Assembly: GCF_013009555.1 (NCBI RefSeq)
Contig: NZ_CP046176.1
Location: 372,001-436,000 of the forward strand
DNA from: Phocaeicola dorei
Lineage (GTDB): Bacteria > Bacteroidota > Bacteroidia > Bacteroidales > Bacteroidaceae
Length of the DNA stretch: 64,000 bases
Direction of reading: 5' to 3'
The notes under the pieces are model-generated. The model was not told the origin of the DNA. It saw nothing but the letters and a program-made list of their open reading frames with translations, and did not search any database. Shown here one piece after another: positions 35,150 to 43,133 of the stretch. How positions within the stretch are numbered: position 1 is the stretch's first letter; each line of letters starts with the position of its first letter. A program made the position numbers and the translations under genes.

Positions 35150-35806
35150 ATGACGAAATTAGTTCGATGCGGTATAAACTTTTATGCGGATGTGGATCAT
35201 CAGAAGGCGGTAAATGATAGGGATTCCTTGCAGAACACTAAATTAATGGAACATTATACTCACCTTCTTGGCCAATTACAATATGAAGGAGCTGGTATCT
35301 GGAGCCGTTTTAATATTATGTTCGGAATAAATGTTTCTTTATTCGGATTGGAAACCGTCTTGTTTAACTCTGTATGCCAGACTTCTGAATACCTGACATT
35401 TATTATTGCATTTGGAGGATTGTCATTCTCAATATGGTCTATTTACGTAATGCAGAGATTATGGAGTTATCATGAGCACTGGAAGAATATGTTATGTGAA
35501 GCGGAAAAGACTTTTCCGGATGAGTATGTGAAACTTTTTACAAAGATTCCTTCTAATTTGAAAAGAGAGAAAAAATCTTGGGAGTTATGGCTGAAATCAT
35601 ACACTCAACCTTTTTTTGCCATATTGTCTCTTATTTGGTTGCTTATTATAGTGTTAAACCATGCTATTTATACTGATATGCTGAATAAGGAAAATATTAT
35701 TCATCACGTGGGTGTGGTGAAAATACAACAGAATGAAAATTTAAAAAATAATGAAGATGAAAAAGATGATGGATTCGACTACTGCGATTATTACTACAAC
35801 AGATAA
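35150..35806 (+). CDS. Membrane protein of unknown function
   Basis: A 218-residue protein with an N-terminal soluble part of about 55 residues, two membrane helices close together (FNIMFGINVSLFGLETVLF and LTFIIAFGGLSFSIWSIYVM), a charged loop with WSYHEHWKNMLCEAEKTFP, and a third helix (FAILSLIWLLIIVLNHAIY). The layout faintly recalls RipA-like small membrane proteins, but the match is weak. The C-terminal tail is acidic and its last 38 bp overlap the next gene, so translation of the two is probably coupled. It is the first gene of a three-gene cassette. Confidence 0.7.
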   Translation: MTKLVRCGINFYADVDHQKAVNDRDSLQNTKLMEHYTHLLGQLQYEGAGIWSRFNIMFGINVSLFGLETVLFNSVCQTSEYLTFIIAFGGLSFSIWSIYVMQRLWSYHEHWKNMLCEAEKTFPDEYVKLFTKIPSNLKREKKSWELWLKSYTQPFFAILSLIWLLIIVLNHAIYTDMLNKENIIHHVGVVKIQQNENLKNNEDEKDDGFDYCDYYYNR

Positions 35807-36647
35807 TAGAGTATTGTTGCAAAAAAGAGATGAGAATCCGGATATAGAGTACTCCGGATGTTATTCTCTTGTTTCTGGCTACCTTGAGGAGGAGGAAACC
35901 CCTCTAGACGGTATTATCAGAGAACTGAAGGAAGAATTTGAACACAAGAAATCCTCAAAGGTACATTTTAGTTCTATAACCTATCTGGGGTCTGAGTATA
36001 GAGCAGACTATGATAGATGGGAATATATTCATCATACTTATTTGATGGACGATGCAGCGGATATCCGTATTTTGGAAGGTGAATCTTTTGTCTTGCTGGA
36101 TATGGATGAGTGTTTGAGATTGGAGAATCTTGCTCCTCATCATAAATTGTTTTTATTAAAATATCGTGCCGGATTATGTAAAATTGACGTGCGTGAGCAA
36201 TCGAAAAAAATGTTTGATGAAATAACTGTCAGGGATTTGATAAAAGTGGAATCCGTAGGGAATGTGAAAAATTATAGCTTGCTGGAGGCGGGAACTGGTT
36301 TTGTAATTGGCGAGGATACTACTTTGAGTGCTTCAATTCCAGCGGTGGAAGCCGCTAAATATATAGGATTCTTGCAATTCGTCCCAAAGGTTCTCAGAGG
36401 TAATCATTATCATTTTAGAAAGGTGGAATATATGCTTATTTTACAGGGGCGTATGCAGGCTACTTTTCAGAAATATGATGATAGTGAGGCTGTAATAGAA
36501 GAGATTTGGGAAAAGGGGGATTTGGTAAGGACTTTACCGGGGTGCGTCCATACATTAACAGCTTTAGGAGAGTCGAATGTGTTGACTGTTGAGTTTTCTC
36601 CACAGCCTTATGTTGCGAGGGATGTGTTGATGAATGATAAAAAATAG
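35769..36647 (+). CDS. Nudix hydrolase-cupin fusion protein
   Basis: About 292 residues in two domains. The N-half has a complete Nudix box at 37-58 (GYLEEEETPLDGIIRELKEEF, G-x5-E-x7-REL-x-EE) and should cleave a nucleoside diphosphate linked to another group. The C-half (about 195-285) is a cupin: FVPKVLRGNHYHFRKVEYML supplies the HxHx3-4E-like metal or sugar site and GDLVRTLPGCVHTLTAL the second motif, as in WxcM/FdtA-like sugar-nucleotide proteins. Possible starts are ATG 35751, 35766 and 35769; the first would overlap more of the previous gene. It overlaps the following dehydratase-like gene by 14 bp. Confidence 0.82.
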   Translation: MDSTTAIITTTDNRVLLQKRDENPDIEYSGCYSLVSGYLEEEETPLDGIIRELKEEFEHKKSSKVHFSSITYLGSEYRADYDRWEYIHHTYLMDDAADIRILEGESFVLLDMDECLRLENLAPHHKLFLLKYRAGLCKIDVREQSKKMFDEITVRDLIKVESVGNVKNYSLLEAGTGFVIGEDTTLSASIPAVEAAKYIGFLQFVPKVLRGNHYHFRKVEYMLILQGRMQATFQKYDDSEAVIEEIWEKGDLVRTLPGCVHTLTALGESNVLTVEFSPQPYVARDVLMNDKK

Positions 36648-37497
36648 CTTGAGTATGGGAACCATTGCAGTAACGGGGGCTACCGGTTATTTGGCTGAGA
36701 AATTGATAGAACGGTTGATTACCCAAGGACATACTATTCATGCGATAGCCAGGAATGAAGGAAAACTGATTGCTCTGAGGGAGAAATTTAAAGGCGTTCA
36801 AATCTTTCCATGCCCCATTGAAGATTATCTTTTATTGAAAAAGGCATTGAATGGTTGTGATGGGATATTTCATTTGGCTGCGTTTAAAGATGTCATTTTG
36901 GCAAAAGAACATCCTCTGAAAGCTGTTCAGACTAATATTCTTGGTACGTTGAATCTTCTTAAAATAACTGTTGAGGAGCAGAACATAAAATTTATTCTGG
37001 CAACAAGCACTGATAAAGCTGTTCAAGTTTCAGGAACGTATGGGGCTACTAAATTGCTTATGGAGAATCTTTTTGAGGATTTTGAACAAATAAACGGATC
37101 GAATTGCGCTTATAGGATCGTTCGTTATGGAAATGTATTACATTCTACAGGATCTGTTTTGGTAAAATGGAAGTATGCATTAGAAAATAGGAAGGAGCTT
37201 ATATTGACAGATCCTGAAGCTACCCGGTTTTTTATTACGTGGGAACAGGCAATAGATGTTATTTTTTCCTGTTTAAATGATGCTCAAAGTGCGGAACCGT
37301 TTTATCCGCCTAATATGAAATCGATAAGCTTAGGAATTTTATTGGAACTTGCAATAAGAAAGTATGCTAAAACTATTCCTGACATCAGAGTTATCGGTTT
37401 ACAAAAAGGGGAAAATAAGCACGAGTGTATCACGGCAGACTTAAGCAGTGAATATGCTGAAAGATGGAATAATGAGGAATTATTAAACCTTATCTAG
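36634..37497 (+). CDS. NAD(P)-dependent sugar-nucleotide dehydratase/epimerase (PseB/CapD-like)
   Basis: A 287-residue extended short-chain dehydrogenase. The dinucleotide loop is VTGATGYLAEKL, the middle strand has HLAAFKDVILAKEHP, and the active site is ATSTDKAVQVSGTYGATKLLMENLF with TDK and YxxxK, as in UDP-GlcNAc 4,6-dehydratases of surface-glycan pathways. FFITWEQAIDVIF is also typical of that group. It overlaps the Nudix-cupin gene by 14 bp; a second start at 36655 (MGTIAVTG) is equally possible. No glycosyltransferases are adjacent, so its sugar product is unknown. Confidence 0.8.
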   Translation: MIKNSLSMGTIAVTGATGYLAEKLIERLITQGHTIHAIARNEGKLIALREKFKGVQIFPCPIEDYLLLKKALNGCDGIFHLAAFKDVILAKEHPLKAVQTNILGTLNLLKITVEEQNIKFILATSTDKAVQVSGTYGATKLLMENLFEDFEQINGSNCAYRIVRYGNVLHSTGSVLVKWKYALENRKELILTDPEATRFFITWEQAIDVIFSCLNDAQSAEPFYPPNMKSISLGILLELAIRKYAKTIPDIRVIGLQKGENKHECITADLSSEYAERWNNEELLNLI

Positions 37498-37648
37498 AAA
37501 AGGGGAATGAAAGATATAAATTATTGTTATGATGAGGATATGTTGCTACTATGAATGATAAATAGTTAAATCTTTCTTTTAAGACGGGGAATTGCAGTAT
37601 ATTGATTACTTTTATCCTGTATCATAACTTATTAAACCTCGGATAGAT

Positions 37649-38013
37649 ATGGGAACAGAAGGCATATAGGATAAATACATCAACCCTTATACCGATTTCG
37701 GCTTCAAGCTGCTTTTCGGCACGGCAATGAACAAGGAACTTTTCGAGGCTGCCGAGATAGCTAAGTTCAATCCTAAGGAATTAGGCGAGTATTGGGAAAG
37801 TTTGAAGAATTTCCGCGACTGGTACAGCGTGATGTCCACCCAGTTGAAAAAAGGGCGTGAGGAAGGTCTTAAAGAGGGCCTTGAAAAAGGTCTTGGGCAA
37901 GGTCGTAAGGAAGAATGCTTCAAGAATGCAAAAAAATGAAACAGGCCGGTATTGCATTTGATGTAATTGCACAGGTTACCGGTCTGTCTATAGGGGAAAT
38001 AGCGTCTTTGTAA
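37649..38013 (+). pseudogene. Remnant of an Rpn-family PD-(D/E)XK nuclease/transposase gene
   Basis: The start ATG GGA ACA and DKYINPYTDFGFKLLFGTAMNKELF match the N-terminus of Rpn-family proteins, and EAAEIAKFNPKELGEYWESLKNFRDWY with a GREEGLKEGLEKGLGQGRKEE repeat matches their C-terminus. The two are fused directly, so the central region of roughly 200 residues, including the nuclease core, is missing. There is also an in-frame TAG at codon 7 and a frameshift at an A-run near 37930, after which MKQAGIAFDVIAQVTGLSIG continues in another frame to TAA at 38013. Clearly non-functional. Confidence 0.85.
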
Positions 38014-38018
38014 GTCGT

Positions 38019-39083
38019 TTACAGCACCAGTCCGTCCAGCATCTCGATATAAAGCCTTATCGCTTCCTCAATTTCCGAAACCATGATATATTCATCAGCC
38101 GTGTGTGAACGGGAGGACTTTCCCGGACCGATTTTGACAGACGGGAACTTCATCAACGCCTGATCGGACAAAGTAGGAGAACCGAAAGGTACACGTCCTA
38201 GTTTTACCGCGCGTTTCACAAAGGGATGCTCGGCACTGATATGAGATGAGTTCAAGCGGAAAGAACGAGCTTTCGCCTCGCTTTTTAAATGGGCACTTAT
38301 TTCTTTGAATAGTTCTTCGTTAGAGTAACATTCATTACTGCGGATATCCACAACGAAAGTACAAGTATCGGGGATGACATTATGCTGCGTGCCGGCATTT
38401 ATTTGTGTCACGCTCATTTTGACAGGCCCCAGCAGGGAAGATTCCTTTGGGAATTTATAATCACGGAACCACTGAATGTCTTCCAGTACCTTGTAGATAG
38501 CATTCACTCCTTCATTGCGTGCGGCATGTCCGGCTTTGCCGTATGCGGTAACATCCAGCACCATCAATCCCTTTTCGGCAATAGCAGGCTGCATTTCTGT
38601 CGGTTCACCCACTATGCCTAAGGTGATGGGAGGTAGTTGGGGCAATACGCTTTCTATTCCGTTTTTTCCGGAAACTTCTTCTTCACATGAGGCAAGAAAG
38701 ATCAGATTGTATGCCTGCTCGGTTGTAGAGAGATGGCGGTACGCCTGAAATAAGGATACTACACTGGCGCCGGCGTCATTACTTCCCAAACCGTAAATCT
38801 TTCCGTTTTCGGCTTTCGGAGTGAAAGGATGTTTCCGCCATCCGTTTACCGGTTTTACGGTATCGATGTGGGAATTTAGTAAAATAGTCGGTTTGTTGAG
38901 GTCGAACATCGGACTGATACACCAAATGTTGTTGCCCGAACGACCGGTCATGATACCTGTTTCTTCAATATAGTTCTGCAGAAAGTCAGCGGCAGCTTCT
39001 TCTTCCCGGCTCAATGAGGGGATACCGATTAACGAATTCAGCAATGTGGTTGCTTCGGAAGTGTAATATTCTATATCAATCAT
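38019..39083 (-). CDS. argE: M20 family deacetylase, ArgE-like
   Basis: A 354-residue di-zinc hydrolase. Metal-binding motifs appear in order: ILLNSHIDTVKP, GLGSNDAGASV, ASCEEEVSG (catalytic glutamate), GEPTEMQPAIAEKG and SSRSHTADEY. The dimerisation insert lies between. It fits the acetylornithine deacetylase group; in Bacteroides the arginine pathway uses N-succinyl intermediates, so the acyl group removed may be succinyl or acetyl. Minus-strand promoter TATCTTTG at 39110-39117. It ends 6 bp from the Rpn remnant. Confidence 0.85.
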   Translation of the reverse strand: MIDIEYYTSEATTLLNSLIGIPSLSREEEAAADFLQNYIEETGIMTGRSGNNIWCISPMFDLNKPTILLNSHIDTVKPVNGWRKHPFTPKAENGKIYGLGSNDAGASVVSLFQAYRHLSTTEQAYNLIFLASCEEEVSGKNGIESVLPQLPPITLGIVGEPTEMQPAIAEKGLMVLDVTAYGKAGHAARNEGVNAIYKVLEDIQWFRDYKFPKESSLLGPVKMSVTQINAGTQHNVIPDTCTFVVDIRSNECYSNEELFKEISAHLKSEAKARSFRLNSSHISAEHPFVKRAVKLGRVPFGSPTLSDQALMKFPSVKIGPGKSSRSHTADEYIMVSEIEEAIRLYIEMLDGLVL

Positions 39084-39109
39084 CTTGATTTTAATAATTT
39101 AATGTGTTG

Positions 39110-39269
39110 CAAAGATACTATTTTTGCGTGGTAAACGGTGATGAAAAAAGTAGGTAATTAAGTTAGATATGCAACTAAATCTTTCGGCTGATTTCTTCTA
39201 ACTCTTTGACTGGTTGGGAAAATTAATGCCTGTTTATAGAGGATAATTCCAAATTAAACGATAACTTTG
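39110..39269. promoter_or_regulatory. Divergent promoters for argE and the acyl-CoA ligase gene
   Basis: Minus-strand TATCTTTG at 39110-39117 serves argE. Plus-strand TAACTTTG at 39262-39269 lies 28 bp before the ligase ATG. Confidence 0.5.
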
Positions 39270-39296
39270 CCGATGAATTAAAAATAAATCTTTGGA

Positions 39297-41102
39297 ATGA
39301 GTAGTTCTTTCTTATCTGTCCTGATACAACGTCAGGCAGGGAAATATGGTGATCGTGTAGCGTTGCGTTACCGCGATTATAAAACAGAAACATGGATTCC
39401 GGTTTCTTGGAACCAGTTTGCCGCAACTGTAAAAACAGTTTCGAATGCATTGATAGAATTAGGTATAGGCATACAGGAAAATATAGCAGTTTTTTCTCAA
39501 AATAAACCGGAATGCCTGTATGTGGACTTTGGAGCTTTTGGGATACGGGCTGTTACTGTACCATTTTATGCTACCAGTTCCGAGGCGCAGGTACATTATA
39601 TGGTAGGTGATGCCGAAATACGTTATATTTTTGTAGGTGAACAGTTGCAATATGATGTGGCGTTCCGGGTTATGCTACTGGGAAGCCAACTGAAACAGAT
39701 TATAATTTTCGACAGGGAGGTAAAGCGTGATGAGCGGGACCAGACTTCCATTTATTTTGATGACTTTCTGAAATTGGGTGAGGCGCATCCGCATCAAGCT
39801 GAGGTAGACAAGCGTACTTCAGAGTCGGGTAATGGTGATCTTGCCAATATTCTTTATACCAGTGGAACAACCGGAGACAGCAAGGGGGTGATGTTGCATC
39901 ATTCTTGCTATGAGGCGGCCATTCCGGCACATGATGAACGTTTCCCTCAATTGGGTGATCAGGATGTGATTATGAATTTCCTTCCTTTTACTCATGTGTT
40001 TGAGCGTGCATGGACTTGCTGGTGCCTTTCGATGGGGTGTACTTTGTCTATCAACTTGCGTCCTGCTGATATCCAGAAAACAATAAAGGAAATCCGTCCT
40101 ACGGCTATGTGTAGTGTTCCCCGTTTTTGGGAGAAAGTGTATGCCGGCGTGCAAGAAAAAATCAATGAGACAACCGGATTGAAAAAGAAGTTGATGCTGG
40201 ATGCTATTAAAGTGGGACGTGAACATAATTTGGATTATGTGTACAAAGGGCTGACTCCTCCGCCTGTATTGCACATGAAATATAAATTTTATGAGAAAAC
40301 GATCTATAGCTTGTTGAAAAAGACTATTGGCATTGAAAACGGGCGTTTCTTCCCTACTGCCGGTGCGGCTATTCCACCGGCTGTACAGGAGTTTGTTTTG
40401 TCGGTGGGAATTAATATGGTAGCCGGTTATGGATTGACGGAATCTACTGCAACGGTTGCTTGTGAGAATGATAATGACCATGTGGTTGGTTCGGTGGGGC
40501 GTATCATGCCCCATGTGCAGGTCAGAATAGGGGAGAATAACGAAATAATGTTACGTGGTGAAGGAATCACTCATGGCTATTATAAAAAGGAAGCTGCTAC
40601 GAAGGCGGCGTTTACTGAAGACGGATGGTTCCATACCGGTGATGCGGGTTATATAAAAGATGAGCATTTGTTCCTTACAGAGCGTATCAAGGACTTGTTT
40701 AAAACTTCAAACGGAAAGTATATCGCTCCTCAAGCCATTGAAGCCAAATTGGTGGTAGACCGTTATATCGATCAGATTTCTATTATTGCCGATGAACGTA
40801 AATTTGTTTCTGCTTTGATTATTCCTGAATATAAACTGGTGAAAGAGTATGCCGCAAAAAAAGGTATTCGCTATGAAAGTATGGAGGAACTGTTGCAGAA
40901 ACCGGAAATTATCGATTTGTTTAAAGAGCGAATTGATACACTGCAGCAGCAGTTTGCACATTATGAACAGATCAAGAGGTTTACTTTGTTGCCCCATCCT
41001 TTCAGTATGGAGCGTGGTGAGCTGACCAATACGTTGAAAATAAAACGTAATGTGCTGAACAAGAACTATGCTGCCGAAATAGAAAAGATGTATGAAGAAT
41101 AA
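39297..41102 (+). CDS. Long-chain fatty-acid--CoA ligase (AMP-binding)
   Basis: A 601-residue ANL-family enzyme that activates fatty acids through an acyl-AMP intermediate. The P-loop-like signature is ILYTSGTTGDSKGVML (about 178-193), the adenine motif is GYGLTESTATV, and WFHTGDAGYIKDEHLFL with RIKDLFKTSNGKYIAPQ gives the hinge and C-terminal domain. MKREELTNTLK-like GELTNTLKIKRNVL near the end holds the catalytic lysine region. It has no signal peptide and is cytosolic or membrane-associated. It is followed by prfB on the same strand with a separate promoter. Confidence 0.92.
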   Translation: MSSSFLSVLIQRQAGKYGDRVALRYRDYKTETWIPVSWNQFAATVKTVSNALIELGIGIQENIAVFSQNKPECLYVDFGAFGIRAVTVPFYATSSEAQVHYMVGDAEIRYIFVGEQLQYDVAFRVMLLGSQLKQIIIFDREVKRDERDQTSIYFDDFLKLGEAHPHQAEVDKRTSESGNGDLANILYTSGTTGDSKGVMLHHSCYEAAIPAHDERFPQLGDQDVIMNFLPFTHVFERAWTCWCLSMGCTLSINLRPADIQKTIKEIRPTAMCSVPRFWEKVYAGVQEKINETTGLKKKLMLDAIKVGREHNLDYVYKGLTPPPVLHMKYKFYEKTIYSLLKKTIGIENGRFFPTAGAAIPPAVQEFVLSVGINMVAGYGLTESTATVACENDNDHVVGSVGRIMPHVQVRIGENNEIMLRGEGITHGYYKKEAATKAAFTEDGWFHTGDAGYIKDEHLFLTERIKDLFKTSNGKYIAPQAIEAKLVVDRYIDQISIIADERKFVSALIIPEYKLVKEYAAKKGIRYESMEELLQKPEIIDLFKERIDTLQQQFAHYEQIKRFTLLPHPFSMERGELTNTLKIKRNVLNKNYAAEIEKMYEE

Positions 41103-41125
41103 TGGGAAAATGAATAGATTTCCAC

Positions 41126-41133
41126 TATCTTTG
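41126..41133 (+). promoter_or_regulatory. Promoter -7 element for prfB
   Basis: TATCTTTG, 26 bp before the prfB ATG. Confidence 0.5.
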
Positions 41134-41159
41134 CATCCTGAAATGCAAAAATTCTCAAG

Positions 41160-42275
41160 ATGATAACAATAGAGCAACTGAAAGACGTAAAAGAACGTAC
41201 TGCGGCACTTGAAAGATATCTGGACATAGAAAATAAACTGGTTCAGGTGGAAGAAGAACAACTGCGTACGCAGGCGCCCGGTTTTTGGGATGATGCCAAG
41301 AAAGCAGAAGCACAAATGAGGAAGGTCAAAGATCTGCAAAAATGGATCGACGGTTACCGTGAGGTAAAGACGATGGCAGATGAACTGGAATTGGCTTTTG
41401 ACTTTTGTAAAGACGATTTGGTTACCGAAGAAGAAGTGGATGCAGCATATCAAAAGGCTGTCACTGCGGTGGAGGCATTGGAACTGAAGAATATGCTTCG
41501 CCAGGAGGCTGACCAAATGGATTGTGTATTGAAAATTAATTGTGGTGCTGGTGGTACTGAAAGTCAGGATTGGGCTTCCATGCTGATGCGTATGTATATG
41601 CGTTGGGCGGAGACCAATGGCTATAAAGTGAGCGTGGCTAATCTTCAGGATGGGGATGAGGCCGGAATCAAGACGGTGACAATGAATATTGAGGGCAGTT
41701 TTTCGTATGGTTATCTGAAAGGTGAGAATGGAGTTCACCGCTTGGTGCGCGTGTCTCCTTATAATGCTCAGGGGAAACGGATGACTTCTTTTGCTTCTGT
41801 GTTTGTAACGCCGTTGGTGGATGATAGTATTGAAGTGACAATTGAACCTGCCCGTATGTCTTGGGATACTTTCCGTTCGGGGGGGGCTGGCGGACAGAAT
41901 GTGAACAAGGTGGAGTCAGGAGTACGTCTGCGTTATCAATATAAAGATCCATATACCGGTGAGGAAGAGGAAATCTTGATTGAGAATACTGAAACCCGTG
42001 ACCAGCCGAAGAATAAGGAAAATGCGATGCGCCAGTTGCGCTCAATTTTATATGATAAGGAATTGCAGCACCGCATGGAAGAACAGGCCAAGGTGGAGGC
42101 AGGCAAGAAGAAGATTGAATGGGGATCACAAATACGCAGTTATGTCTTTGATGACCGTCGTGTGAAGGATCATCGTACTAATTTTCAAACTTCGGATGTG
42201 AACGGAGTGATGGATGGAAAGATTGATGGCTTTATCAAGGCATACTTGATGGAGTTTTCCGGTTCGGAGAATTAG
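41160..42275 (+). CDS. prfB: Peptide chain release factor 2
   Basis: A 371-residue class I release factor that recognises UGA and UAA. The GGQ loop is SGGAGGQNVNKVESGVRLRY and the domain 4 end is DDRRVKDHRTNFQTSDVNGVMDG. The frame is continuous from ATG 41160: at the place where many bacteria have CUU UGA C, this gene has CTG GAC in RYLDIENKL, so there is no programmed +1 frameshift and no RF2 autoregulation of that kind. Length is normal. It is followed by a 43-residue membrane protein gene. Confidence 0.96.
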   Translation: MITIEQLKDVKERTAALERYLDIENKLVQVEEEQLRTQAPGFWDDAKKAEAQMRKVKDLQKWIDGYREVKTMADELELAFDFCKDDLVTEEEVDAAYQKAVTAVEALELKNMLRQEADQMDCVLKINCGAGGTESQDWASMLMRMYMRWAETNGYKVSVANLQDGDEAGIKTVTMNIEGSFSYGYLKGENGVHRLVRVSPYNAQGKRMTSFASVFVTPLVDDSIEVTIEPARMSWDTFRSGGAGGQNVNKVESGVRLRYQYKDPYTGEEEEILIENTETRDQPKNKENAMRQLRSILYDKELQHRMEEQAKVEAGKKKIEWGSQIRSYVFDDRRVKDHRTNFQTSDVNGVMDGKIDGFIKAYLMEFSGSEN

Positions 42276-42367
42276 TAATTTCTTCGTAATTTATTTGTTT
42301 TCTTCTAGAAACTTTGTACTTTTGGGATATTCAAAGGAGATGGTTTAATCTTAAAAATGAAATACTT

Positions 42368-42499
42368 ATGGGAAAGAATAAGAAAGCTGCTTATAGTAAG
42401 CGGGAAGAAGAGAAAGCAAATAGGATTGTAAAAGGTCTGTTCATCGGATTAATCGTATTAGCCCTTGTTATTATGGTAGGCTATGCCATGTATGGATAA
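42368..42499 (+). CDS. Small single-pass membrane protein, 43 residues
   Basis: A 43-residue protein starting MGKNKKAAYSKREEEKAN, then one helix GLFIGLIVLALVIMVGYAMY to the end. The basic N-terminus should face the cytoplasm. A TACTTTTG -7 element at 42317-42324, with TTTG at 42295-42298, lies upstream, and a terminator follows, so it is an independent small gene. Upstream in-frame starts from 42314 fall inside the promoter. Function unknown. Confidence 0.65.
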   Translation: MGKNKKAAYSKREEEKANRIVKGLFIGLIVLALVIMVGYAMYG

Positions 42500-42522
42500 A
42501 AACAGAAGAAGAAGAAATAGTG

Positions 42523-42559
42523 AAGTCCTGCTGAGGTTATTCTTTGCGGGGCTTTTTTA
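42523..42559 (+). terminator. Terminator of the 43-residue protein gene
   Basis: AAGTCCTGC pairs with GCGGGGCTT (with G-U pairs), followed by TTTTTT. Confidence 0.7.
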
Positions 42560-42573
42560 TATATTAAAACGCT

Positions 42574-43044
42574 ATGGGACAAGAAATAGAACGAAAATTT
42601 TTAGTAAAGGATGACAGTTATAAACTAGAGGCTTATGCGCATAGTCATATTGTGCAAGGTTATATCTGTAGTGCTCGTGGAAGAACTGTCCGGGTGCGTA
42701 TTCGGGATAATAAAGGGTATCTTACTATCAAAGGGGCTTCCAATGACTCCGGTACAAGTCGTTATGAGTGGGAGAAGGAGATCAGTTTGCAAGAGGCCGA
42801 AGAGTTGATGAAACTGTGTGAGCCTGGGGTGATTGATAAAATCCGGTATTTGGTGAAAAGTGGAGAGCATATCTTTGAAGTGGATGAGTTTTATGGTGAG
42901 AATGAGGGCTTGACTGTAGCGGAAGTGGAATTGAATAGCGAGGACGAATTGTTCAAAAAGCCCCATTTCATCGAAAAAGAGGTAACGGGAGATATTCGTT
43001 ATTATAATTCTTTTTTGATGAAGAATCCTTATACTCGCTGGTAG
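42574..43044 (+). CDS. CYTH domain protein
   Basis: A 156-residue protein with the CYTH signature MGQEIERKFLV (ExExK at residues 4-8), paired basic residues in RTVRVRIRDNKGYLTIKG, RYEWEKEIS, and acidic EVDEFYGENEGLTVAEVELNS. The fold is a tunnel that binds triphosphate and metal; members hydrolyse inorganic triphosphate or thiamine triphosphate, or make cAMP. The activity here cannot be fixed from sequence. It is a single gene between a terminator and the TonB receptor promoter. Confidence 0.9.
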   Translation: MGQEIERKFLVKDDSYKLEAYAHSHIVQGYICSARGRTVRVRIRDNKGYLTIKGASNDSGTSRYEWEKEISLQEAEELMKLCEPGVIDKIRYLVKSGEHIFEVDEFYGENEGLTVAEVELNSEDELFKKPHFIEKEVTGDIRYYNSFLMKNPYTRW

Positions 43045-43098
43045 ATAATATATAGGCTTCTTTAACGTCTGAAAATAAACTACTTGCTATCGTTTACC

Positions 43099-43106
43099 TA
43101 CCTTTG
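43099..43106 (+). promoter_or_regulatory. Promoter -7 element for the TonB-dependent receptor
   Basis: TACCTTTG, 27 bp before the ATG at 43134. Confidence 0.5.
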
Positions 43107-43133
43107 TAACAAACACAAACTCATTATTGATAT

